Source of the DNA: Raffaelea ambrosiae
Taxonomy: Eukaryota; Ascomycota; Sordariomycetes; Ophiostomatales; Ophiostomataceae
Length of the DNA stretch: 64,000 nt
Direction of reading: 5' to 3'
Assembly (NCBI GenBank): GCA_002778195.1
Contig: PCDI01000004.1
Coordinates: 3,260,226 to 3,324,225, forward strand
Positions within the stretch are counted from its first letter, which is position 1; each line of letters opens with the position of its first letter. The notes under the pieces were generated by a model that was not told where the DNA came from, did not search any database, and saw nothing but the letters and a program-made list of their open reading frames with translations. Made by a program: the position numbers and the translations under genes. This document shows, one piece after another, positions 38,995-49,533 of the stretch.

Positions 38995-41291
38995 TTCAGA
39001 TGATGTCCTGTTCCCTTCCGATGGTAAGGAGAGAGGGCCCAACCCGGGAGGGAACTTCTGAAACCGCCAGAAAATGAACAACAAAAATAAACAAATGCAA
39101 CAACTGAGAAACTGCACACACAACCCACATACCCTGAGAAAACTGTCAACCGAATAAAATTCGAAAACGGAAAGAAACCGACCCCGTTCTCCAGAGGGAC
39201 AGGAGTGCAGATCCCGTTTCCGGTTATGCACTGAGACAAGAGGCGGTGGCGGTGGCGGTGGCGGTGGTGTTGATGGCGTTCCGCTCGTTCGTCAGACGCA
39301 CAACCGATACGCGCCGTAGAGGATCGGCCTTGTCGGCCAGAGTGGACAGTGAATGTTGGTTCGGGTTCGGCTTGGGTGAAGAGCCCCAAAAAGGTATATA
39401 CGACGAAGATCAGAATGGGCTTAACGCGACGCCATGGAAGCACACTTGTCCTCTCGGCAAGTCTATGCTCGTCTCTTATTTTTAGAAGACGAGAGATCAT
39501 GGTCTGCCGGTGGTGCTTGGCTGGGCAGGATGGTGATCGATCCGGTGCCGTTTGGCTATCGCTCACTCTACTTGCGACATCCGGACACGGCGCTGTGCCT
39601 GTCGTCTCTGTGTGATATCTTTTTTACTGCCCCCCCCCCCTGTGGCACTGCAGATGATGGCGGGGGATGGGCGGCAGCGTTCAGGGCATACACCGGCTCG
39701 GCGAAAGGAACAAAGCCGGAGCAAACATCCAAGATGATAAGGGAGGGGGGGGGTATTGTGTAAGTGTGGTTGTTTGTGGTGTCGTGGCCTCGGAGAGGAG
39801 GCCGATCCGACCTCTCTATTTTTTGTTTGCCGTATTCTTCCTATCAGCGCCTCCTCCTACGAATGCCTGCTCTTGGCAGTAGGAGAGAAACTATACATAG
39901 TATGAGGCCATGGAGAAACGTCGTCCGCCGGATAAAGGCAGGGGGGGTTGTCTCTTGACGAAACAGTGGAGGTTGGATGCCAAGGCTGAGGAAACACCCC
40001 CCCAAGAAGCTCCGACAAGGCCGCGATAGCCTCTTACCCGTGGACGCGCACTTGGGCGACGCACACTGATAACGCGTACACGAAGCATTGAGTGCTGCCT
40101 TTGTTTTCGGCTCTTAGTTTACAAGCCAAATGGTCGACGATGGTCTTGACAGCAGCAATTCTTGTCGTCACAGGGTGTGGCTGAGTGTGTCTCGTAGGCA
40201 AGGAGTCTCCCAAAAAAAGAGCAAGAAGACGAGACACATCAGACGAATCAGAGCCAAGAAGAGCTTTGAAAAGAACTGGCAGAGAGCTGGCAGAGAGCGG
40301 GCAGAGAGCTGACCAAAACAAAAATAGAAAGGTCAAGGGGCGAGGGGATGCAGTGGGAGGCCATGCGAGGCCATGCGAGGCCACAAGGTCAAACCATGGC
40401 ATCCTCTTTCCCTTTCCCCAGACTTCAACGGTTTCCCACTGTTTCGCCCCCCTAGATGCTTTGCTCATTCTAAGCTGCTTCAGGCCAAAGGCCCAAGAGT
40501 ACACGGGAAGAAAGAAGCGTTGATGCGGGACAGGGAAAAACTACGTAGTAGTGAGGAAAAGGAGACAAGCTCGGGATGTGCGGCCAGAAGAGAGAGAGCG
40601 AGGAAGATAACAAGAGCGAGTGAGAGAAAGTCGAGAATCGGGGTGTGGCACCGCTCAACAGTGGTCTCTGTGCGCCAGCTCAAACTCTTCCAAGAGGTCG
40701 CATTCGCTGTAATCACGAATCACTGGGTCGGTGGATCACTGTAGGCACCCTACAACCCTACAACGAGGAAAACCCGTCTCCCAGAAGGCAAGTAATTGGC
40801 TGGGAGACATGACAACAAAGACCCAAAAAAAGGACAGAAAGGAAATGCAAGCCAGGTTTTCTACAGATTCGACAATGGTGAGGGTCTGCATATACCCCTG
40901 CTGAAACAGGCTGGAAAAAGGGAGGTTCTGAGAAGTAGGCAAAGGCAGAAATAGTGACATGCTCACGGAGAGAGAGAGAGAGAGAAGGCCAGAAAGTACG
41001 AGGGGAGGGAAAGGGAAGACACCTAACTGGCCCATCAGAGCGCTGCTGGGCCATTTGTGTTGCGGCCCCTCCCCTCGTGCATCCAAGTCTCGCATCGGTT
41101 TCAGATTTCTCTTATTATGCTCTTTCTTTTTTTTGGGGACCTCGCTACCAGCGGGTAAAGGTGTATTAGAAAATCGAGATACACGAACCTGCAGATCGGA
41201 ATACTAGGAAGGGCCGAGATAGCGAGAAAGAAAAGAAGTGTAATGGTAATAGTAAGAAAAAAAAAAGGATGGGAAGGGGGGCCGGGGGGGG

Positions 41292-41292
41292 N
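41292..41292. other. single N in a poly-G tract
   Basis: One ambiguous base ends a G run at 41285-41291. It is a probable homopolymer sequencing problem, like the poly-C break at 53323. Confidence 0.9.
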
Positions 41293-41522
41293 GGAAGTGT
41301 GGTAGTAAATTTGGACACAGAAGAGACGGGAAAGACCAAAAAAGAAAATATCGGCCCTACGATCTGGACAAGATCGTGTTAAACAAGCAATCAACAGATC
41401 GGGCCTACTCGTACAAATGGCCATGGCAGAGAAAAAGAAAGAATGGGAAATAACATTTCGTCTCACTGTGTTGCTTTTGTTTTTGTTTTTTTGCTTTTGT
41501 TTTTGTTTTTTTGTTGTTGTTG

Positions 41523-41596
41523 TTGTTGCTGTTGCTGTAGCTGTAGCTGTAGCTGTAGCTGTAGCTGTAGCTGTTGCTGTTGCTGTTGCTGTTGTT
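41523..41596 (+). repeat. GTTGCT/GTAGCT hexamer repeat
   Basis: A run of GCTGTT and GCTGTA hexamers, with about six consecutive CTGTAG units in the middle. It makes the local open frames look like Val/Ala or Gln/Leu tracts, but nothing around it is protein-like. Confidence 0.85.
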
Positions 41597-42329
41597 TGTC
41601 GAATTTGCTTCTTGTCAGCTTCATTGTGTGGTACTGTCCCGCTGTGGCCTTGCCTTCCCCCCCCAGAAGTTCACATGGGCCTTCTCTGTTCGCATGTGAG
41701 TCGACCCTGGAACTTCCGTTCCGTTGCAGAACAAGTGCAGTGCTGCGCTGCGCTGTTCCAAATTTTTTTTTCGGGAAAGCACGCGAGAAGGAATCGAGAC
41801 CGAGATACAAGAAAGATCTCAATTTTTCTTTTGTTTAAGGTTTGTCGCGCACAGAAGAATAAATGGTCTGTTGATGTGCCGATGGTCTGATACCACAGCC
41901 CATGTATCCATCCCTACGGGTTGGGGGAAGGGGGCCCTTGTTCCTTCTCTTAAGAGAGGCAGCCTGTCTTAAGACAACATCCCGGCATGGGATAAAGCCT
42001 ACGATGGTCGAATGACAATCTCGGACGACATTCTGTGGACGCATAGTTCAAGTGAAGACATACGCATGTTTATATTCTGGTATCATAGCAGCGTCAAGTC
42101 GGCGCACAAGCCGGCGCCATCTATTCCCATACACAAGTGTAAACTGAGAGAAAAGAAAGAAAAAGAGAAAACAAAACGAAAAAAAGAAGAGGACCAAACA
42201 AGACCGGCAATGAACGCTCATATCCATACCCACATGGAGAAAGCCAGAAAAGCTCTGGTTCTACACAATCCCAGAAACGCCTTGTTCATATCTGTCATTC
42301 CAGTGTGTGTGTCGTCAAACCCCGAGTCA

Positions 42330-43360
42330 TCAGTACTGCCGCTGGTACTGGTATCGGTACCGGTCTCCTCCTCCGGCTCCGGCTCCGACTCCGACTCCAC
42401 TGCTGCTGTTGCTGCTGCTGCTGCTGGCCCTGCTGGCCCTGCTGGCACTGGCTGCGCTCGCCACCCGCGACCGCGCCCGGTCTTCCGCCATCATAGCAAT
42501 CCGCGCGCGCAGCGCCCGCGCATCGGCGGAGTCGCGGGACGGCGGCGGCGCCGGCGGCAGGCTGAGCGGTCGCTCGCTGTGGCGGATCGGGCCGGACCCG
42601 TAGTGGTACGCGTCGCGGTGGTCCGCGCGGTCCACGTGGTCCGACTCGGCCCGGGTCGTCGACGACGTGCGCACCCGGATGGAGATCGGGTCCGCGTCCG
42701 GGGCTTCGATGATCTTGGGCGGCGGCGGCGCTGCTGGTGGCGGTGGCGGTGGCGGCAATGCCGCAGGCAGGAAGCGCTCGCGCTCGCGCTGGATGTACAC
42801 CGTTTCGCTCTCGCGCCGGGGGCTGCGTGGGGACCGCGACCGCGACCGGGCCCTGCTGGGCCGGTCTTCGTCGGGCTCGACGCTGACGGTGATGATGTGG
42901 ACGGAGTCGTCTTCGTCCTTCTCGGACGACTTGTCGGAAAAGTGCACCGAGACGCGGTCTTGCTCCTCCTCCTCCTCCTCCTCTTCCTTGGGGGCGACGT
43001 CGATGATCACGGGGGGCAAGGGCGGCGGCGGAGGAGGTGCCGGGAGTGCGTAGGTCACGACTGGGCGCGGAGCTGGGAGGGCATAGACGGGAGGAGGAGG
43101 AGGGGGAGGGCACGGCGGTGCCGGCGGCAGCGCCGGCAGCGGCGGGATGATTTTGGTGACCCTGCGGCGGCGGACGGTCTTGACGGTGGCATAATCCGGC
43201 TCGAGGTAGAGGTACTTTTTGGAGTGGCGGTAGTGGTGGTGATGTCTGCTAGACACTGGAGATGGAGGGTGAGCAAAGTGTGAAGGAAGGAGGGCCTTTG
43301 AGAGAGGAGGCGGCGATTGATCACAGGGAGGGGGGACATGTGTCCGCAGTTCGACTTACT
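42330..43360 (-). CDS. Arg/Ser- and Pro-rich protein, start codon split by an intron
   Basis: The coding sequence joins base 43360 to 43255..42330, giving 308 residues. The 104-bp intron 43359..43256 is GTAAGT...GCTCAC...CTCCAG. The A of the ATG is the last base of exon 1 and the TG the first two bases of exon 2. The spliced context is GCCACCATGTCT, close to the ideal. Without this splice the frame has no ATG before residue 270 or so. The protein starts MSSRHHHHYRHSKKYLYLEP, then has a basic block, poly-Pro stretches, an eight-Glu run, an acidic segment (SSEKDEDDSVHIITVSVEPD), an RSRSRSPRSPRR tract of SR type, and a C-terminal Ser/Ala/Gly/Tyr tail. SR-type repeats suggest a nuclear or RNA-linked role (weak inference). 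I do not recognise an orthologue. Confidence 0.75.
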
Positions 43361-44753
43361 GGTGGCGATATTGAGCCGGGAAGGCTGGCGAGGAGAGTTT
43401 GAGTTTGACCAGGATGAGGGCAAGACGCTTCAAGGAGCAGGTCGGATGAGGGGGGATGAAAGGAAGAATGAAGTCGAGAATGAAGAGACAAGAGGCGAAA
43501 AAAAGAAGAGAAGATGAGAAAGACGAAGAAAAGCCGGCTGGGACAGGCTGGAAACTGGAATATAACTAGGGGCCGGGCTGTGTTGCTGAGTGGTCTGGAG
43601 CCGCGTGACAGGATTGGACGAGAGGTGTCTTGTGATGGGGTCCGATGGATGTCTCTTACTGATGGGTGTACTGAAGCAGGTGTGTCCTTGTGGTGGCTGC
43701 AAGTCGCATGCGCAAAGTGTCAATACAGACCAGAAGGAATGCATACGTTCAGAACCCAGCAGCCATGTGTATATATAGCCAGTCCGATTTCCAATTCACA
43801 ATTGCCAATGCGTGTCCTGATGCGTTTTCCAAAGTGTTGTTAAATTGCTTTCTTTGTCTCTTCGCTGCCAGTCACACACGCCTTTCATGCACCCGTGGAG
43901 TCTTGGCTGCTCACTGGCCGAATCTGCCCAGTAGTGAGCCTTCCTGCAACCGACATGCACCTAATACAGCAGCCCGTCCTTGCATGCACACCGCCCATGT
44001 CGTCATACCCTTCTTTTTGGTTGTCGCTGTAATAGCAGCCGCTGTATTATTCGTCGTCGCTGCTGTTGGTTGGCCTGCTCCTCCCCACATGCCTACTCCA
44101 ATATTGAGGCGGAGAGCCAGAGGGAGGATTGCAGGCCGGGCCTTTCGATTGGCGAAGGAACAGTATCGGATTTGGAGGAATGGGATGGTAGGAGTTGGCA
44201 GGCTGCTTCCCTGATCCTCCACAAAGTCACAATGCAGTGTAGGTTTCCCAGGTTTCCCCTTTCCCAGAAAGGGCTCGACGACGTCACCAGTGATGGATCA
44301 CGCTAGAACGGCTTGGCCCTCGTGTCGGCGTGGAAGGGTATGACATCGCCGCGCAGGAGAAAATAACAATCCGACTTGGTGGGATGTCATGAAATCGAGC
44401 ATCGATAGAGTGGGCCTTGGGGGCAAACAGGAAATGTGTCCATGTGCATGTGACGTCATACGCGCTCCTTTCACTTGACTCCTTCCTACATGGGCGATTG
44501 GCGAGCTGTCAGGACACAATCTCGATCCTTCGATGGGCTTGTATGAAGAAACTCGGTAGGGGGGCAGTCGAACAAGATGGCAGGCTGTGTGCTGTCAAAG
44601 AAAAGCAAAGCAAAGCAAAGCAAACACGGACCTCAATGAATACACGGCCAATCGTAGATGAGGTATTCTGAGGTATTCTCGTCATGGGTCTCGAAGGCAT
44701 CTGTTCTTGGTAGACGGCAAGACACCGGCCACACCTCGCCAGCCGCCTCCTCG
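43361..44753. other. intergenic, leader and promoter of the SR-type gene
   Basis: The first 200 bp upstream of the split start (minus strand) are pyrimidine-rich and lack ATG, as expected for a leader. A TGTATATATAG TATA-like box lies near 43770-43780. An AAAGC tandem repeat is at about 44600-44622. No gene is seen. Confidence 0.5.
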
Positions 44754-46397
44754 TCACCCTCGCCGGATGCTGCTCTCCTCTTCTGCTGCGTCTTCCGCTG
44801 TGCCGTCTGCTGCATCTTCAGCAGGGGCCGCCGTCGCGGCCTCTTCCCTCTGCTTCCGCAGCGCGTCGTAGTCCGGCAGCCCCTGTGCCAGCACCACATA
44901 CCCCAGAGCCATGGCCACCATCAGCACCCAGATCGCCTCTCCCCACAGCCACTGCGTCCGCGCGCCCAGCGCAAACAGCGTCGTAAACAGCGCCGGCGTC
45001 ACCGCCCGGATGGCCGACACGCCCGTCAGGGCCAGCGCGTTCAGCGTGCCCAGCTGCTGCGGCGACGGCGCCACGTCGTTGACGGCCAGCTGCACCGCCG
45101 TGAAGCACATGCTGACGCCGACGCCGACGCAGATCAGGGCCGGCCCCACGACCCAGAACACCGTGTTCCAGACCGCGTCGGGGCCGGGCCGCCGCAGCAA
45201 CGTGAGCAGGGGGCAGAGGGCAAAGAAGGGCGCGTACAGGTACGCGCACCAGCGCATGACCCCGTTGGTGCCGATGCGGTGCTGCAGCGGCGGGAAGACC
45301 ACAAGCAGCCACAGCGCCTGGGCCGCGCCGGACAGGCCCATCACGATGGAGATCTGAAACGGCGTGAAGCCGTAGCCGCCGAGCCGCACGGGCGTAAACC
45401 AGAAGACGGGGCAGATGGCCGTGTACGAGAACGCGAGGACCATGACGTGGCCGTAGCAGACGAGCACGCTGCGGACGCCGGGGGCCGCCAGGAGGGACCG
45501 GGTCGACGGCGACGACGAGGAGGCCGGGGCTGGTGTCGCCGGCTGCGCCTCGCGTGCATGTCCGCGGGCCGGATGGCCGCGACGGTGGCGGTGGCCAGGC
45601 GGCGTCCGCACCAGCGTCTCCTCGACAAACAGCGCACACGTCACGGCGGCCACGGCGCCCATGCCGCTCACCACGAACCCCGGCAGCGCGTACGGGTACC
45701 GGGCCAGGAAGGGCGCAGCGCCGTTTTCCAGACTGTTGCCGCCGCTGCCGCCCGCCGTGACCGCCCCCCGAGGATCCGCCAAGGCGCCGCCCAGCAGCGG
45801 CCCCACAAAGATGCCCAGGTTGCCGCTGAAGGCGAACCAGCTGAACACCCGCGCCTGCGTCGCCGCCGTGCTGTGCTCGCTCAGCATCGTCCGGATCGTC
45901 ACAATCGTGCCGGCAAACACGCCGGCCAGGCAGCGGAACGCAATCATCTGCGGGATGGACCGCGCCAGCCCAAAGAGCGCCACCGCCCCGGACATGCCGA
46001 CGATGGAGAGCACCAGGACCGGCTTGCGCCCGAACCGGTCGGCGGCGCGGCCCCAGCCGAGCATGACGAGGGCCTGCGTGAGCGAAAACAGCGACTCGAT
46101 CAGGCCGCTGTAGAAGCCCACGTCGCTGTCGGCGAGCCCGCCGTTGTCCTGGACCATCTGGTTGATGTAGGGGAAGATGGAAAAGAAGGCAATCGGCTCG
46201 ATGACGCGCGCGAAGCACAGCAGCGCCACCTGCGTGCGCGGGATCGCGTCCTGCCCCGCCTGCCCGCCATCCCCCTCGTCCGTGGCCGTGGGCGGCATCG
46301 CCGTGTCCTCGAGGTCGCCCAGAAGAGGCGTCGTCTCGAGCGCGGACGACCGCCGCTGGGCGTAGTCGTCGGTTGCGGGAGACCGTTTGCGCGCCAT
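44754..46397 (-). CDS. MFS transporter (DHA1-like drug/proton antiporter group)
   Basis: A single exon of 547 residues from ATG 46397. After a polar N-terminus of about 55 residues come the first membrane helices, the loop signature GRAADRFGRKP between helices 2 and 3 (MFS motif A), and a long central cytoplasmic loop rich in His/Arg/Ser between the two six-helix halves. The helix content is typical of 12-span major facilitators. The sequence style (FSIFPYINQMV, GFYSGLIESLFSLTQ) matches the fungal YCR023C/ZIF-like branch of proton-coupled carriers. The substrate cannot be read from the sequence. It would sit in the plasma or vacuolar membrane. No intron is needed. Confidence 0.93.
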   Translation of the reverse strand: MARKRSPATDDYAQRRSSALETTPLLGDLEDTAMPPTATDEGDGGQAGQDAIPRTQVALLCFARVIEPIAFFSIFPYINQMVQDNGGLADSDVGFYSGLIESLFSLTQALVMLGWGRAADRFGRKPVLVLSIVGMSGAVALFGLARSIPQMIAFRCLAGVFAGTIVTIRTMLSEHSTAATQARVFSWFAFSGNLGIFVGPLLGGALADPRGAVTAGGSGGNSLENGAAPFLARYPYALPGFVVSGMGAVAAVTCALFVEETLVRTPPGHRHRRGHPARGHAREAQPATPAPASSSSPSTRSLLAAPGVRSVLVCYGHVMVLAFSYTAICPVFWFTPVRLGGYGFTPFQISIVMGLSGAAQALWLLVVFPPLQHRIGTNGVMRWCAYLYAPFFALCPLLTLLRRPGPDAVWNTVFWVVGPALICVGVGVSMCFTAVQLAVNDVAPSPQQLGTLNALALTGVSAIRAVTPALFTTLFALGARTQWLWGEAIWVLMVAMALGYVVLAQGLPDYDALRKQREEAATAAPAEDAADGTAEDAAEEESSIRRG

Positions 46398-49300
46398 GCT
46401 TTCTTCTTTTATTTTATTTTTATTTTATTTTTTGTCGATCTTGTTTTCGTAAGAATCCGCTGCTTCGTTCTTGGGGTGTCCCAAACAGGCCGGGCAAACC
46501 GTTGTTGCTCGCGTGCATGGCCGCGTATCGCTGCAGGAAGCGCGGTACAATTTTCGGTTTCCTGCTTACCACCGATTTTGTGCGATTGCCTAGTGCAGCC
46601 CTCTGATTGGCCCGCCGAGTGTAAAGGCGCAACGGGCATGACGAATCCGTCCAGGACTGGGGAACAAGTTGCGCGCTTTCCGTTTCCGGTGCCCGGTCGC
46701 TCCTTCTTCTCTGAGCATAGGCCAGGGCCAGTGAGCCGAGCTCCCTGGAATAGGGTTGGGGAAGCTGGTCATGGCAAGCAAGAGTGTGCGCAGTGGGAAG
46801 CTCGCAACTCGTGTTCTGCGCTTCCAACATCACAGCCTCCCCAGAGTGGCCCAAAAGAGCTAGCTGCTCTTGCTGTGTCGAAGAGCAACTACAAAAGTAG
46901 CGGTGCCTCGCAGTGTGCGCCGTCTGCTGCTCATTGGCTAGATCAGAGTAGAAAGCTTAGCACTATGCACATCCGAGATGGGCCAAGAAGCCATAGATGG
47001 CATCCAGCCGGACAAAGAGAGCCCCAGAGCTGAGAGGCATGCTCACAAACATACCCACGGGATACACGGACGCACACAGACGCCATGGCATCCAACAGAC
47101 CAGGCTGTTGGAAAGCCGGGAGCAAATTGAACAAAACTATGACACGAGGCACATAAAACACGAAATACACGAGGCAAAATGACGGGAGCGAGGCACAGCA
47201 GCAGGACAAGCTGCATTTCAGTTCGTGCCGGATAAAGTCGTGGCTGCGCTGTTCTCGCCCATTGCAATCTAGCAGTCTGGGAAGTGAAGAGTAAAATAAA
47301 GGGGTTTCAGCCGCGGGAACGAGGCAGCATGCATGCAGGGAAAACAATGAGGCGAAAAGGGGCCGTCCATTCCGCGTAGTAGCCAAGACGGCGACCACAT
47401 GGCTTCGATATGAACCGCGAGAGGGTGTGGAAAGAGGGAAGACAAGGCACAGAGACGGTGACCAGCCCGAGCAGACAGGACATGTTCTTCGTTGGGACTG
47501 CCTGCCCTCGTTTCTCTTGTCTCTCAGGCAAGCTCCCTTCTCTGGCTCGCCCATCCTCAAAGTGCACAATTTGTCATGCTCAGCAAATTGAACTTTGGTT
47601 ATCCCAAAGGGAAAGTAGAAGACAGGTACTAACTAGCTCACTGCAACAAGCAAAGGAGACAAAAAAAGAAATAAACTATCCCGGGGACATATCGCCAGGG
47701 CCTCATGGGAGGGCCATCTCCCGTCTCGGGAGCATGACGCCGAGCCAGCACCAAATCCTTCCCTCCAACTTCCCGTGGTGGTGCGTCAGGCTCGCCGTGG
47801 CTAGAAGATCGGGCTCCTTATTGACAGGATCTGTATCCTCCACGCCATTCCCCCACAGAGTCGTGTCCTTCCCCGTGTCCTTTTCCCCATTTCCCCTCAA
47901 TACCGTTCCCCTGTCGCGCCCAGGATGGTCCCAGGATGGCCCCATGATTGTTCATCGCAACCCCAGACTCCCCAGGTTTCTGATCTCTACACTCTAAAAC
48001 TAGCGATCGCATCCTGTTCTCCGCGTTGTCCTCACGAGCATCTTACTCCTCATCTGCCCGGAGATCCTTGGTGGTCCAGCTCTCCGAAAACAGTGGAAGC
48101 CGGAATTCTGGGGCTCTCCTATTTCTGACAAGCGAGAAAGCACCGTCGCATCCGGTTATTGCTGCAACAATAGAAGTGCTGCATTGTTTTTATTTCTCTT
48201 TTGCGCGTGCCATATTGCCTGGGGCTCATCTTTGCCCCATTTCATCCTGTTTGCTCTGCCGTCTCTGTGCCGCACCCTCTCCAACAGGTGCCTGTAAAAA
48301 TGGAACGTCAGGCTATTATGAGGGCCCCAGACAAGGACATGTAGAGGCGCCAACAAAACGACGGAAAAAGGAGATTAGGAAGGGAAAAAATAAGGAAGCC
48401 AACCCAAACCAAACCAAAGCCAGCTTTACCACAGCAGAGACATGACAAAAATATATTTTCAAACTTCAATTACCGTTGGCTCTTCTACGACAGCGGCAAC
48501 GTGGAACCTAGTGTGTCTGGGCAAAGGGCAAAGCGTGTCTAGGCTTGCCTAGTGGTGATGGCTTAGTCCTGTTTTGTCTTCTGTCTGGTTCGCCCGGCTT
48601 GCTTGCTCCGCCGACTTTAAACGTGTTTAGCTTCCCTTGCGTGTGGTTAAGCTGCGTTGGAACCACGCCTCTAGTGCCCTAGTCTAGTGCTCTGACTAGT
48701 GCTCTTGCCCTTTGCTTATGCCTGGCCGCTCTTTGGCTGTCTCCGCAAGGGAACTGGGAACGTGCAAATGGGACTGCCGAATGGGCGGTCCACTCGAGAT
48801 GGCAGGGGGGGACCGTCAGAGAGGGGAAATGGAGAAAGGAAACACGAAGGCAAAAAGAGAGAGAGGCCAGTCACAAAAGCATTCACACAAGAGTCACACC
48901 TGGAACAGACTAGACAGACTTTTCTCTCGGGCGTTGGCACACCCCTTCTCTTGACGTGTCCCCAGAACAAGAAAGAGTCAAAAACATCCCGATATTGCCA
49001 ATGGAACGTTCTTGTAAAGCGTTGTGTTGGTTCTCATCTCTTTCCTTCCCGCTTGCATGGAAACGAAGGAAACGACAGAAACAAACGGCCGGGGAAAGGA
49101 GGGCTGTTGTCTCTTCTCCTCTTTCTTCCCGTGTTATAAGAGGAGAAGGGTGAAAGCAGACCCTTTTTTTGGAGGATCTCCCCGAGACTATAATTTGCCT
49201 GGCCGTGCCTGTTCAATCTTTTCTGCACCCCCCCCCCCCCTGGTCTGGACTATCAGGGTCGATTCCAGTGCCTTTTTCTTGTCTTTTCCCACTCTGTGTC

Positions 49301-49533
49301 TAGTTTGTCCTTGGCCGTTGCCTTGGTTGACCATTCTAGTTTGGCCATTCTTCCATGTGTGCATGCATCTGGTCTCAAGCTATATATGTACACCGCTGGC
49401 ATAGTTTTCATTCTTGCATAGTAGTTTCTTCTGTCCCTTCTTGTCTTTTCTTGTTAGTTTGTCTGTGTGCGTGTGTATGTGTGTGTGTGCGTGTGTGTGA
49501 ACCTTTTTCTTTTCTTGAGACACAGACGTCACC
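46398..49533. other. 3.1-kb intergenic region without a supported gene
   Basis: It separates the two divergently transcribed MFS genes. The T-rich leader at 46401-46435, a poly-C run at 49228-49239 and a GT repeat at 49465-49499 are the only features. The longest frame (47410-47997) lacks protein character. Confidence 0.5.

Larger units (their letters stand above)
33999..42329. other. 8.3-kb gene-poor region
   Basis: No frame here looks like a protein. It holds several short tandem repeats (listed separately), poly-G and poly-C runs (34146, 38135, 39632, 41283), one N at 41292 in a G run, and a cluster of TACTCGTA motifs at 36171-37582. A TATA-like GCATATATG at about 34354 lies roughly 350 bp upstream of the BEM3-like ATG. 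Unspliced or non-coding transcripts cannot be excluded. Confidence 0.5.

Noticed and set aside
42012..43283. 423-codon plus-strand frame
   Set aside because: Antisense to the SR-type gene; Arg-rich, and its ends match repeats. The minus-strand frame has an ordered start and spliced Kozak context.
44658..47033. 791-codon plus-strand frame
   Set aside because: Antisense shadow of the MFS gene at 44754-46397.
47410..47997. 195-codon plus-strand frame
   Set aside because: Composition is not protein-like and there is no splice or start support.
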